Source: Lyophyllum atratum
Lineage: Eukaryota > Basidiomycota > Agaricomycetes > Agaricales > Lyophyllaceae
DNA length: 64,000 bases
Direction: 5' to 3'
NCBI GenBank assembly: GCA_014905825.1
Contig: JACGCN010000040.1
Location: 62,001-126,000, forward strand
Shown here one piece after another: positions 45,910-58,050 of this stretch. The position numbers and the translations under genes were made by a program. Positions within the stretch are counted from its first letter, which is position 1. Each line of letters begins with the position of its first letter. Below the pieces are notes generated by a model, which had not been told where the DNA came from, ran no database searches, and saw only the letters and a list, made by a program, of their open reading frames with translations.

Positions 45910-46564
45910 ATGATGAGTATGCTCTTGCTATACTTTTCGCAAGTCTCTGCCAGCAGTCCTTTTTCGTCCCCACACCCCTAGGCCTCCTTCATGAATACGG
46001 AACATTGGTCTGCCTTTGGCACTACATATTGCACCAATATTTTCGGCCTTCGCGCGTTGATGTATTGTCCCGGAGGTTGTCCCTCAACCTGCCCTATATT
46101 CAACTAGGGAAATCTAGACTCTCCATCCTTCTCGCTTGTTCTGACCTATTGGATGTTGGCCAACTTCGCTTCGAAAAAACTGGTGACGCTGAGACCAGGA
46201 CCGCTTGAAACAAAAATGGTGAACCGCGACCGGCGGGTTCGTGACTGATTAGTGACTGATTCGACTTCCTGACACATTTTCGATGCGATATCAGGCGTTA
46301 TTCAAGTGCTTGGCTCGGACGTGGTGGCAAGTCAGTGAGGGAATTGCTTTATATCTGCGCCCATTGACAAGTCCTACAAATCATTTATGTTTCCCTCCTG
46401 GCGAGTTGCAGTGCGCACTTAGCCTACTAGGTACACAGACTGACGTGTGATGCTCTATGGCCCACTTCCGGTCGAGAGTGTCGAGACAATGAATAATATT
46501 CCTCTACATTAGTACCATATGTCACAGTTACATGACGACTCGGGGTCTCGAGGACCTTCTCTCC
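45910..46564. other. spacer between U6 and phosphoesterase B
   Basis: A 136-codon plus frame overlaps the U6 copy and is a by-product of it. Nothing else recognised. Confidence 0.45.
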
Positions 46565-49483
46565 CTAGTTCCACGCAGCTTGAGCGTAAATCCCAAGCGC
46601 TTGGTTCGTGAGGACAGGACTGTACTGCGTAACATCTGCCTTTGTATACGTCTTGACGTTCTGGACACTGTTGAGGATGCTCAACAGCTGCGACTCGATG
46701 AAATCAACGAAGACAAGGTCGATTGTCGTATCATCAGAGACGTTCGGTGGCTTCGAAGCGACGAAGTCTGGGACTGGGTTGAACGCAAGCGGTGCGTGCG
46801 CCGTGTCGTCCCCGACGCCAGGGCAAGACTTTCGTAAAGAGTAAATCAGCGGTTCAAGGGAAAGAGCCGGGAGACAAAAGAACTCACGTCTTGTGTAACG
46901 TAACCCAAAGTCTGGTTGGCCGCAGCACGTTTCTCCATCCCATTGCGTCTATCCATCTCCTGGAGCCACTCTCGGTATTGCTTGTCCACGTATCCAAGCC
47001 GATACAATTCCGCATCTCTACCCTCCAATGCCTCCAGGCTCCGCCTGTTCTCCGCGCCTGCGTGATTCAGCGTCGCGAGGACTTCCTTCGCGTCGGCCAA
47101 GGTGACGCCTGGGATGTACAAAAATGCGTCCGCGAAGGGCGACACCGTGAGCTGGTCGTTTTTGGTGAAGGCGCCGGAGTAGATGTCGAAGCGTTGCGAG
47201 CCGGAGTTGATGATGAAGAGATTGGGAACCGAGGCGCGTGTGTTGTTGATAGCGAGGGCGGTAGGAACGGCCTGCGAAAGGTAGCCAAAGTAGAATAAGC
47301 GCCTTTAATGATGCCACACCCCGCGAGATGGCACTTACTTCCTCGATGAAAAGAGATAACAACGACTTCTCAGATGGGTACGGGGATCTGGACATCGAAA
47401 CATCAGCATTTTTACAAAGCAGAAGGGAATGTGAATCCACGTACTGGTTGAGAGTGAAGTCATGGGGCGCGGTTCCGAATAGGAAATCCAGATTGAATTT
47501 TTTGGCCAATGCCTTAACACCGCTGGTGATAGATGTCCCTTTATCGGTGTCGAAGTTAGAGCCCTTGCGTCCCGTGTGATACTAGTGGTCTACATGTCAA
47601 CATCGCGATGATGCTGAGATTCGCATTTGCTCACCTCATAAGTCACACGGTTAGGATCAAGGTATCTCCGCGTGAACGTGATATTCTTGTTGCTTTTTCC
47701 GTGGTCGAGTTTTGCAGCTGGGAGTAATAATGCGAGGTCAGAAAGCGTACATGATAGATCAGTCATGACGCACTCATCCAGCCTGGGAAGGAAAAATAGT
47801 AAGAGTTGTGAATGCTTACATAGAAACAATGAGACGTACCGAGAGTTTCCATGTAGCGTCCACTTTCCAACGACATCGAGCGGCCATCGAGTTGGACTAA
47901 AATCAATGATTAAACGAGCCCTAAACAATAAGATGCGTGTAAGTGCACGAACCGCAGTCTCGGATATGTGTATGGCCTGACAGCACGTTAGGATAAACTT
48001 CAGAGCCATGAAAGCATGCACAGCGCACCTCCAAGTATCATGATAGGAGTCGTGGGATGTACCTTGCGGATAGCATCGAACACAAGAGGCCCTATTCTGT
48101 CAAGTTAATACTGTAAAATCTGCTCGATCTCATAAAATCCATACAGTTGTCTCTTGCGACAGGCATATGTCTGCAGGCCAATTAAAACATAAACGGCACA
48201 GGACACGAACGAAGGACTCTAGAAACTTACCCAGCAAGCAAAAACAAGTCAGGTTCCTCCTGGATCGCCTCTGCAAACTAAATATCCCATGAGCGTGAGC
48301 TGGTGTCATTCCCCGACGCCCTTGAAGAGTCTTACCCATTGTTCCTTGACCATATCCGCCACCTTTTGCACGGTGGTGTTTTTATCGTTGCCTGCGAAGT
48401 CAAAAAGAACGCCAAGGGAAGTGACTTTGCGACCCCTTTCGCAGGAAATGTCAGCTCAAAAGTGACACAGGAAATATCTGATGATATAAGCTTACTTGCG
48501 AGTCTTGAATTTTGCAAAGCGACCTGGAAGAATGTTAGATCTAGCTGAGTATCGCAGTGGAGTGGACGTACTTCCAACTGGTACACTGACAGGGTTACCG
48601 TCTTTATCAGGCACCGTGATGTTCGCGTTCGACGATAGGTAGCGTCCATTATATTTTGGTGCAAAGTTCTGGTGCCTATGAATATGATGAGAAACGTTAA
48701 AGTCCTGGATAAAATATTACACCCACATATCCAGAGCGTTGGCGTAGACGTAAAGTTCGTGGCTGCAGAGATGGTGAGGCGCGGTCCTTACGAGTAGCAG
48801 CGGGGGACAGTTCGTACTTGCCAATCGCAAGCACATCATACGGCAGCTGAGTGAAGAACTTGTTTGCCTAGATGACCGACCGTTGTATTAGTCGATATGA
48901 TACAGACCGAACGACACTCACGTCATGCGCATCTACACCACCTGGTGGGAACCCATCGACCAAACCCGTTCCTGAAGAGACGCAAGAGTAAGATTGTGAT
49001 ATATGGTCAAAGTGGGTTTTGAATTCGCGTCGTACCATCGTGCAAATCGCCGGAATCAACCAATAGCAGGTCCACGTCGCGTTTCTATCAGCGTCGCGTG
49101 TGTCAGCCCTCTGTAAACCTCGACACAGTACAGGCACTCAACGATAGCAATCTCCTTCATATGTGCTACGAACGACGCGAAATCACCAAAGTCACCACTT
49201 GCCAGCGACACGACCAGTCAACTCCATATCCCGCAAAGGTTGGTTCCGACCCTCACCTGTAATTAGGCTCCGGGGAGGACGTCTTCTGATGGCCCAACAG
49301 CCAGCCGTGCGAGTCCGTCGTGTGTATGATGTTGATATCACCCCATTCCAGCGGACGCGACGGTGGGGTAATTGGTGCTGAGCTTGCGCGTCTGTGGAGG
49401 GCGTGACCGTGATTGTGGCCATCACCGCATGCACGAACCACAGCAAAAACGGAAAGCGCGTGGGCCGCGACCAAAAGCTTCAT
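46565..49483 (-). CDS. secreted metallophosphoesterase / 5'-nucleotidase-like (B)
   Basis: Twenty minus-strand exons from 49483 to 46565: 49483-49257, 49197-49143, 49084-49036, 48971-48922, 48867-48818, 48762-48727, 48675-48572, 48524-48497, 48435-48336, 48277-48231, 48170-48145, 48091-48029, 47976-47953, 47896-47840, 47780-47772, 47717-47635, 47581-47445, 47387-47339, 47271-46888, 46828-46565; 613 residues. Sixteen exons have exactly the same length as in gene A, including the 9-nt exon. A signal peptide ([16 protein letters not shown]) and motifs [28 protein letters not shown] and GHTHIRD are intact. Differences: a longer exon 19 (+14 codons) and a His-rich start (GHNHGHALH). Same predicted activity as A; transcribed towards it. 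Confidence 0.87.
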
Positions 49484-49975
49484 GGTAGCAGAAAGGCGTC
49501 GATGAAACGAAGGCGCTGCTGTCGGGTGAAGGCCATCATATTTAAGGCAGGGCTCGGGAGCAACTGAAGATAAATTTAGCACGCGCCGCACATGGGCGGC
49601 TCGAAAGGCGGCTCCGCGTGATCGCCAAGAGATAGCCTCCCCTGGATGTTGCCATGTGGTTGCGCTGGGTTGCTAACGAGCATTCCCGATAACAAAGCTC
49701 TACAAAACCTGTATCTTGTAGCGTTCTTGACGACTTTGAATTATGACACTAAAAACGAAGCGCTTTTGACCCTTCAACTATTCTGGAATGTCATATTCAT
49801 GAGAACGGCAGGACGACTTATGGTGCCCAGTAGCGCAGAAATTTTGCGTGCCTGCATACGACTGCATATGCTCAATATTGATCACGACTTATGACAGTGT
49901 CAGGAAAGGCCTTACATACATACACTCGCACCATTGTGGTTCCTGAGAGTGCACATTTGTCATTTGCCGGCGGCC
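49484..49975. other. promoter of phosphoesterase B
   Basis: No TATA box stands out. Nothing else seen. Confidence 0.4.
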
Positions 49976-50640
49976 TCAAACGTTCGCCAGGCCATGCACG
50001 TGGAGCCCGAAATGCAGGGCAGAGGCGGCGACATCCCAGTCGACGCTGACAGAGATGGTCCAGCCTAAAAGTATGTCACAGTATGAGTATGTAAATATCC
50101 GGAGTACATGTCCTCTCGCTGTCACCGTTTACCCTGCAAAATAGGTTGGGCGCACTAGGAAGGACTATGCCGTAGTCCGGGTTCATGCCGCACGCCTCTG
50201 TTGCCTTTGAACACAGGTCTGACCTCTAGAGTCCGTCCAAGAGCATCAAGTATTACAAAGCCCTGTGTCTGGAATTTCAAAGGTACTATGGAGAGTAGAC
50301 GTTGGCCCAGACCCTTCACATGCGACCCAGCTCGTGGCGCTTGTGCAAGTCGGCGCGTACGGCACACGTGTTGCGCGTGTCCAGGCATACTGAGATAGTC
50401 GTTGTGTAGAGGTACATCGCACTGCTCTCAGCTGTAGCCACCGATTAAACGAGGGATTCCTCACTGGACGCATGTAAATTGTAATTGACTCACCCTCAGA
50501 GTCGATGAGTAGACAGTGCCGGCGCTGATCCGTCGGCGTTAGAGACAGAGGTATGCCGAGTTGGTTGGAGAAAACGTTGACAGTGGTCGCGATCCGGAAT
50601 CACTTCGAGCGGGTTTCGGGATACAATAAGCCTATGAATG
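49976..50640 (-). CDS. possible small multi-exon gene, structure unsure
   Basis: Two minus-strand segments look coding: an inner one reading RIATTVNVFSNQLGIPLSL then RRHCLLIDSEG up to a GTGAGT donor at 50493, continuing after a CAG at ~50431 as AESSAMYLYTTTIS; and a terminal exon 50064-49976 reading GWTISVSVDWDVAASALHFG and ending in TGA. I could not join them with consistent phases (a middle exon with PLKFQTQGFVILDAL is one candidate). No family recognised. It may be real but decayed. Confidence 0.3.
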
Positions 50641-50909
50641 CTGGGATATTGCCATTTGATTTTCTGTCAGGCAAAAGGTGTGTGCCAGCAAGTTATTGCT
50701 GAGGGGATACTACCAAAGATTGAGTCAAGGGTGAGTCACCAGCATATATGAAGAGTGTGTGGCTTCACTCGAGGCTTCGTGCTGCAGGGAGGAGCCTTGT
50801 ATGATACCGATCGCGAGAGATAAGATCTCGGAGCGCTGAGTAACATCATCAATTTGACATACCTCCGATCGAATATCTATTCTCAGCCCTGGTCCGTGCG
50901 CCACACCCC

Positions 50910-50916
50910 TATAAAA
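50910..50916 (+). promoter_or_regulatory. TATA-like box before U2
   Basis: TATAAAA about 28 bp upstream of the predicted U2 start. Confidence 0.5.
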
Positions 50917-50937
50917 GCCACCCCCCCTCCCCCAGAA

Positions 50938-51125
50938 ATCCTCACCACTCTGGCCTTTTGGCTTAGATCAAGTGTAGTATCTGTTCTTAATAGTTTAACC
51001 ACTATTATGGAGGCACCGCCTCCATTTCTGGTTATCCAATTTTTGCCGCCCCTGTCCCCCGTGCACTGCTTGCAACGCGGGGGCGCGATGACCTTGCTAT
51101 TGCACTACTGGCTTGCGTTGTCAGG
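50938..51125 (+). ncRNA. U2 snRNA
   Basis: The segment GGCCTTTTGGCTTAGATCA, AGTGTAGTATCTGTTCTTAA is the conserved 5' part of U2, with GTAGTA (50974-50979) as the branch-point recognition sequence. A stem-loop TGGAGGCACCGCCTCCA (51008-51024), an Sm-type site AATTTTTG (51039-51045) and a final stem-loop with the loop TATTGCACTACTGG, homologous to the U2B'' binding loop, follow in the expected order. Ends are approximate. Only one copy is visible here. Confidence 0.92.
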
Positions 51126-52185
51126 GGATTCGTTCTCCCCTTCTTTTCTTTTCCTGTTGTTTTGGTGCTTGTCGGTTGACAAGGCATCGAAATGCAGGAA
51201 ATGGAAAGCTGTGGATTCTTTTCTTCTCATGTCACTCTGCCCGTACTCAGTGTGGCATGTACTGGGTCAAGTTTATACAGTTGTATGCCGTGCCTCGAGA
51301 ATCCTGTTGCAATTAGATGACTTAAGTTCCAAATTTAAGGCTTTCGTGATCCTGAAGGCAGCCCAAGACTTAGAAAGCCGTCTCGGAATTGCTACGCGGT
51401 CAACCTTGGCTAGTGACTTCGTATCCAATCACCCAAAATCCCACCCAACGAGCACAGTCACTCCATCCCCATCCCATCCCCCCATCACTCCAATTCTCCG
51501 AGGCAAATCTAATCCAATTCCATTTTTTGTTTGCAATCTCCAGTATGGTAGGAATGTCATTAATGATAGTACAGAGTGTGACGGATGGGGGGCTAGATTC
51601 ACTTTTGTGTTGGAATCGGGGCGAGGGCCTAAGACACGAGAGCAGGAGTAAGGATGAACAAAGAAGGAAGGAAGAAAAAAAGGAGAATCGAAGTGTAAGT
51701 ACGCGTAAATCAGCTAAAACTACAACACGCTCCACATACAGCAGAACTCGAAGGAACAAGGGGACGAAGAAAAGAATAGACAAATCAGTACAGACACAGG
51801 CCCGAGCACAAGCATTAGAGCAAGGACCAGGACATGAAGTAAGTAGAAGGGGATAGATAGGTCGTGATGGTGATGGTGGCCATGGCGATGATGGTTTTAT
51901 GCGTACAATGGGATGTGAGGATGGGCATGGGTGGTGGCTGGGGGAATCAAGTGTTATCGGGGTATAGAGTAAGCGTCGACGGGACAGGCTGAGCATGAGA
52001 TGATGGATGAATGGTAGCAGAGGAGCGACAGCATGGATAGCGTAAGTGTGCACGCAGAGATGGAGAACGGGAGGAGGGAGGTCATACCGGTGGCCTCCGC
52101 ACACGCCCCCGTTCACTTCGGCTCAGCCTTCCCCCATCATGCAAGTCAATTGGGGACGTAAAGTGTATCACCTACCACAATATAA
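51126..52185. other. spacer, purine-biased repeats
   Basis: 51640-51830 is A/G-rich on the plus strand (GAAGGAAGGAAGAAAAAAAGG-like). 51830-52010 is GATG-rich. Long minus frames here are composition products. Confidence 0.45.
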
Positions 52186-54692
52186 TCAGTCTAGTATCCC
52201 CACCCAGATGAAAAAAGAAACCACACGCACATAAGGATGCAAAGCCGACTCCTCCACCATCACCGGCGCCGTCCTAGGCCCCGACACCGCCCTCTCCTCC
52301 TCCCTCCCCCTTCTCCTCCCGCTCCCACTCCTTGCCTCCATCCCAATTCCTATCCCCACCACCACCGGCCGCGCCCCAGGACTCACAAGCTGCCCCCTCG
52401 CATCAAAAAAGAACGGCCCATCCGAATGTCGTCTCCTCTTCCCCCCCGTCCCAGCCCTCTGCACCCCCCACTGCGCCCGCCCCTGCCCACCACGCTCCCA
52501 CACCGTATCCTCAGACGAAAGCCTCTGCCCCTGCCTCACCACACCCTCACTCTCCGCATCCGACACATACCCCCGCGACAGCTCACTCGCACTCGCACTC
52601 GAATCCACCCTCCCCCTCCTCCCCTCCCTCCCCTCCCTCTCCCCGTCCCACCCTAACCGTGGCCGCCCAGAGCTGCCACTACTCCCACTCCTCACCAACT
52701 CAAACGAATACCCATCCCCATCCCCCTCCCCCCCACCTCCCCCCTCCCGCTCCATCGCCTCCGGAAACCGAAACGCCCCCATCCGTATCTCCTGCGCATA
52801 CCCCATCGCCGACTTGGGCGAATGCGAGCGCCGCGTGGTGCTGCTGCTGGTGTGGTACGCCTGGTACGCGGCGGAGGCGGGTGGGTGGAAGCCCTGGAGG
52901 AGCGTTTTGGTGTTTTGCGGGGAGTGCGCTTTGGTTTGGTACCCTGATTCGCGGGTTATGGAGCGGGGGAAGAAGATCTGAAGGAGGGCGTTCGTTAGCG
53001 AGGAGAGGACGCAAGATGGATGGGGTTAATGACCAAGAAGGGAGGGAGGGAGGACAAGGAGAGAGAGTGGTGGAGAAAAGAAGAAAAGCAGACACGAGAC
53101 TCACAAGCAAAGTTATCGCCGACGATATAAAACACCCAATCCCGCCCATCATAAGCAGAAAATCTACCCAACACAACCAAAACGAAAAACCCATCAGATA
53201 TCACACTCGTGCCCAATTTCCCTAAATTAAAACAACGTACCCAAAGCAAATCTATCACACGAAGGTCAGGTGAGTAAGCACCAGACTCAGGGAAGGAAAG
53301 GGGACTCACGGATCCCCGACTATAGGGTATGGCCCCATTAACCCATCCAGCGCGATAATCAAGAGGGGAAGGGTGAATAGGTATCGGAACAGTACGCGGA
53401 TGCGCTGCAGAAAAGAAAACATGACACATCCACATGAGCACCGAGTGAGAAACAAGAGGGAACGTCAAACGCACATTGAGCTGATAAAACGTCGCGAGCC
53501 TGACCACAACGTCAGGCTCCGCGCCTTCAGACTTGACATGGCGGATGAACCACGGGAAGCGCGCGAGGACGTAGAAGAAGCACACGGTGGTGGTGGTACC
53601 AGCCGCCGCGCCGACGAGGAATATGTATGCTAGGCACTGCAGGGGGTCCAGTTGTCAATTGGGGATGCGGGGAAGAAGGGCGGGGCGGGGAAGTAAGGAA
53701 ATGAAATGACATACAGTTTCGATATTGTGTCGCGTTGCGAGGACGGTCATCGGCATACCCGTGAGTGTTGCGACGCTCCCTGGAGACACACGCCACCGCC
53801 GCCGTCAGCACCCAGATCAAGATCCGTACGTCGCCCTCCAGGCAGCCGGTAATAGGGCAGGGCACACACCTATAGTCCAGACACGGAATTCCCAGCTCGC
53901 GAACCACTCGCGCTTGCCCGGGCCCTGGTTGAGGAGGAACACCCAGAACGTGAGTTCTGGAATAGAATAGTACATGTAAGATGACACGCTGGAAGGACTT
54001 GGCGGCTTGGCGGGTGACTTGCCTTCTAGATGTGTGACGCTGGGGTGGGTGGCGTCAGTACGCGGGGTAGGTGGGGTGCAACGAAAGACTGAGAGGGAGG
54101 GAACGTACTGTTCGAGGGACCACGCGATGCTGATGACGAAGTAGAGAGGGAGGATCCAGTTCCTGTTCGACGAGTCCCATAGGATGAAGGGGCGCGGCAT
54201 GACTGCGCGGCGCTGTCAGCACGTGTGCTGGGTGGAATGAGGGAGGACATACTGGTTCCGCCGGGGGCCACGATGAAGCCTAGCATTTCCAGAATTGCAT
54301 CAGTATATTCCGGAATACGCATGTACATGTGTAGCGACGACGGGCGCACCTTCTTTGAATTTTATGACGGTCATGGCGACGCTGAATATGACGAGAAGGG
54401 GCACGGTGGCGAGGTACGAGTATCTGCGGGGGTGGATGAGCGGTCTGGCGGGACGGCGGCGGGGATAAGAGGGCAGGGACGCACGTCATGACCCGTTTGA
54501 AAGCGCCTGGCTGCCGGCCAGAGTCCCATCGTAGACACTGGAAGCGGTCGTAGTTCCATAGGTGCATGAGTAGAAAGACAAGGTACTAGGTGTGCGGGTC
54601 AGCGGGGGCAAGGTAGCAGGTGGGACTCGGAGACTGACTATGCATGAGAGGATGGCCCAGAGCAGGAACGCTGTCGGGGATCCGTTGCCCAT
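52186..54692 (-). CDS. multi-pass membrane protein, unknown function
   Basis: Ten 5' exons on the minus strand fit in phase: 54692-54639, 54585-54485, 54423-54350, 54281-54255, 54202-54109, 54039-54023, 53956-53870, 53779-53715, 53636-53475, 53404-53310. They encode about six or seven helices (AFLLWAILSCIYLVFLLMHLW; YLATVPLLVIFSVAMTVI; WILPLYFVISIAWSL; ELTFWVFLLNQ; SVATLTGMPMTVLA; LAYIFLVGAAAGTTTTVCFFYV; LFRYLFTLPLLIIALDGL). A last exon 52977-52186 (IFFPRSITRESGYQ.. then a Ser/Gly/Glu-rich cytoplasmic tail) is probable, but the exons between 53310 and 52977 do not join cleanly and I leave them open. The intron after 54023 begins with GC. No known transporter or receptor motif; this type of protein is familiar from Agaricomycetes without a function. 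Confidence 0.7.
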
Positions 54693-54881
54693 TCAATGAG
54701 TTCACGGCGTCGCCGCTGCCAGTTTGTGGTAATAGTATGGAGGTCGAGGAAGGTGTAATAGTAGTAGTAGTTACGATTTGACTGATTCAAGCCCCGAATT
54801 TGACTAGTGACTTCCTACTCCCACACTCATCGTAAGTACCAGCCCACCCATCATGTCCCCTCCCCGCTCACCGGCCCCCAG

Positions 54882-55568
54882 ATGAACCTGTCGTTGTACA
54901 GCGTCAACGCATTCATCATCCTCGACTCCGAGGGCCACCGCGTCCTCGCTAAATACTACCGCCCAAAGAGCCACCCCCAGGGCGAGCGCAAGGACCTCCT
55001 CACCCTCAAGGAGCAAAAGGCCTTCGAGAAGGGTCTCTGGCAGAAGACCAAGAAAGCCGGAGGTGCGTCCCCGCCGTGACATACTCTACGACGCATCTGA
55101 CACGACCCGCAGGCGACATCATTCTGTACGACTCGCACCTCGCAGTGTACAAGCACTCCCTCGACCTCATCCTGTACTTCATCGCGGGTCCAGCGGAGAA
55201 TGAGCTTATGCTCGCCACGGCCCTCGGGTCCCTCGTCGACGCGCTCACCATGCTCCTCCGCAACTCGCTCGAGAAGCGGGGTGTGCTAGAAAACCTGGAT
55301 CTCGTGCTGCTGTGCTTGGACGAGACGATCGATGATGGGTGCGTGCTCGTATTCCATCTCATCATTCCTTAGTCCACTCCTTCTCTTCCACCGTACCCTA
55401 ACACGCCTCTCCTCTAGAATCATCGTCGACACCGACTCCGCCGCCATCGCCTCCCGCGTGAGCAGACCACGGCCCGACACGACCGAGATCGTGATCAACG
55501 AGCAGACCATCATGAACGCGTACCAGACCGTCAAGGAGAAGATGCAGCAACGCATGGGGCAGCTATAG
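54882..55568 (+). CDS. RET3: coatomer subunit zeta
   Basis: Three exons (54882-55062, 55113-55338, 55418-55568), 185 residues. [90 protein letters not shown] and [18 protein letters not shown] are the conserved blocks of zeta-COP (longin-like fold). The family is ~180-190 residues, so the length fits. It pairs with gamma-COP in the COPI coat for Golgi-to-ER transport. The ATG follows a CCCCAG, so a 5'-UTR intron (GTAAGT at 54832) is likely; an in-frame upstream ATG at 54807 lies within it. Confidence 0.93.
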
Positions 55569-56497
55569 GGCTGATAGTCACTGTTGTTTCATAGTCTGTC
55601 CACCGTTTTTCTAGATTTCTTGTTCTCTCATTCTCTTACGCACGCAAAATCAAAACATCACATATACCACACCATTCTGCAGCACCGCAACCACCGAGGG
55701 TCAGAAGAAGAGCAGCTCAGTCTCGATCTCAGTGTCGGGTCTATTCTGTTTCCACATCAGTGATGCATCCTACACGTATACGACGTGCGACATCGAACAC
55801 GAAACTGGGAAGGACAACGGGGACGACGTGATGCATCTGATGCCCGTGCCCCCGATCCAGGAGCAGGAGAACCTCTCATCCCCTCGTCGACCCCATCATG
55901 ATCGTACCACAGGCACCGGGGATGGGCATTGGCATGAGACTAACGAATGAATACTATTATATACTATTATAGACGTTGAACGTCCTTCTCGCCTCCGTGT
56001 CCCATGCGACATGTCAGTGGCTGATGACAGCACGCTCGAGGGTTGCTAGCTGTCAGAAGCAACACCCCACACCCAATCTTGAGTCTGAGTCGAGTATCGC
56101 TGTGCACCCGGGAGGGAATGTTGAAATGCAATGAATTCCGAGCTCTGTGTGTGGATGTGGATAATGGTACTACGATGGGCAACCAGATGAGAATGAAAAA
56201 TTGACATACAACACGGGGCACCTTGGTACTAAATAAAAGCAAAAAGTAGAAGTAAGGATGAAGTACAGTGGTGGATGCATGCAAAATCGTGAATGCGAGG
56301 GGATGGTGGATGGTACACGTTACACGGAAGGGATAGGGATAGTTGTGAGGAGGGTGGGGATTCAGTGACAAGTGGTGAGGAGGGATGATGATGGGATCCG
56401 CAGTACGAGGGGGCGATGGGGGTTTACGAGAAGATGATCGACTCGACCGATCCTAGAAACAATACACCAATAATGTTACAACAACGACAACGACGAT
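55569..56497. other. spacer between convergent genes
   Basis: 3' flanks of coatomer zeta and of the small membrane protein. Minus-strand frames are His/Pro-rich and unsupported. Confidence 0.45.
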
Positions 56498-56805
56498 TCA
56501 TTCGAACCCCAGGACCCCAAACGCAAGCGCTATAGCCACTGCTTGAACAACGAGCTACACCAAAAACAACCACCCCTTAGGTCAGCCACCACACACCCAT
56601 AAATCCGAGGCACGTACCTATCCTGAATAACCGACCTCCCAAACTGCAAGCTCGTATACCGATACGCCGCCGCCGTAGCAGCAATCGAGAGCGACACCAC
56701 CCCGAGCGCAGAGTACACACACGCGCGTGTGGTGGAGCCGTCTTTCTCCCAGACGTCGGAGGCTGTGAGCTGCGGGTGCTCGTAGATGGATGAGGCGGCG
56801 CGCAT
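56498..56805 (-). CDS. small single-pass membrane protein
   Basis: Exon 1 from 56805 codes MRAASSIYEHPQLTASDVWEKD..TRACVYSALGVVSLSIAATAAAYRY.. with one clear helix. With the donor GTGCCT after 56614 and the acceptor before 56554 the protein ends LVVQAVAIALAFGVLGFE (83 residues, a second hydrophobic stretch). With the stronger donor GTACGT after 56618 it ends QDSSLFKQWL. The first looks more natural because it restores a helix; I cannot decide. No family recognised; possibly a mitochondrial or ER small protein. Confidence 0.5.
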
Positions 56806-58050
56806 CGTGGATGTGGGTGGTGGTGGTGTTGGTAGTGGTGGGTGAAGATGAGATGGAACGACGAGATCGGTTATAATATGCAAGTGGCGGGCGGGACGGG
56901 CGTTATATAGGACCGCGGGGATAGTGCCTATTATCACTTGATACAATTGCACAGCAGCTGGATACACCCAACAATGACGGCGAACAGTGAACAAGACCTG
57001 TTATGAGCGCAAATGACGGGGGTTATATAGGAGTGAGACAAGAGAACCTTCCGGGGAGTACGCCTTTTTGAATGAAACAACAAAAGCGGTTTAGCCTGGG
57101 CCCCCCTTCCTACGGCCCGGGTCCGAGTATCGTCCTGGACCAGCACCTGGCGCTTAGCGTACCCTAAGTACGGCGGGTCGTGGTGCCCTGCCCTCGTGGG
57201 GATTCGGCAGCAACGAGGTGGGTTGGGCGAGCAGCGGTGCGAGCTTACCACTTGGACTGGAGAACGGGGGGGATAATATGACTATCACTACGCGAAGGAC
57301 CGGGGCCGAGTGCGCAGTACTCACCAGGCTCGCGAGGGCTCGTTGTCGCTCTGTGTACCGTAGTAGGGATCCCACTAGTAGTATCGGAGCGATGATCGCC
57401 AACGAGGCGGGACAGGGAGGGTTGCCTGACAGGGGTGACAGCACCAGAACGTGCAGGGACTAGTAGTATCCGTATCCCAGGGGCTGACGTCCCAGTCCAG
57501 ATACGCCCATCAGAACTCGGTGAATTAGAAGAAGCACCGTCCTTGCCTTGTGATCATCCAAGTCAATGCAGGATCCGACAACAAAGAACCAAGATGACTA
57601 TCGCGTGCCCAGCTGATCTCCGCAGTGGACCCACGGACAAACACACATTATCACGTTCCCGAGGGATCGACAATACTCAGAACTCCGCATGTCCTCTATC
57701 GTATATATTACAGACTAACTGACTACTTACAGGATACAGACGAGGGGGGACACAGTCCCAGAGACAGCACACATGCAGTAAAGTCAAACCAAATCAAAAC
57801 TATAGCTAACAAAGGAGAGCACCGAGTAACGATAACAGAAACAGATCACGAGTAAATGGAAAAACAAATGGTGCAGGCGTATATGAAGCGTCGCGTCGTT
57901 GAGAAGCGGTAAGCAGTAAGCAATAAGCAGTAAGCAAGAAGGAATACGTCAACGAAGTGGATGACGGCAACTTGATACCTCCGATCGCGTAGGGGCACGC
58001 AGGCAAGGTACGTCCTCGAGGCATGCATAGTCACCGGCCACCGGCCTAGC
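56806..58050. other. intergenic, GC-rich spacer
   Basis: Contains the promoter of the small membrane gene. A TATATAGGA element occurs near 56906 and 57026 on the plus strand. No coding signal with support. A short repeat GCAGTAAGCAATAAGCAGTAAGC lies at ~57910-57935. Confidence 0.4.

Noticed and set aside
51400..52116. 238-codon minus-strand frame
   Set aside because: Cys/Leu/Ser-rich translation of AG-biased spacer; no signal or family.
54807..54881. upstream in-frame ATG of coatomer zeta
   Set aside because: It would add a Pro/His-rich extension not found in the family and lies in a likely 5'-UTR intron ending CCCCAG just before the conserved start.
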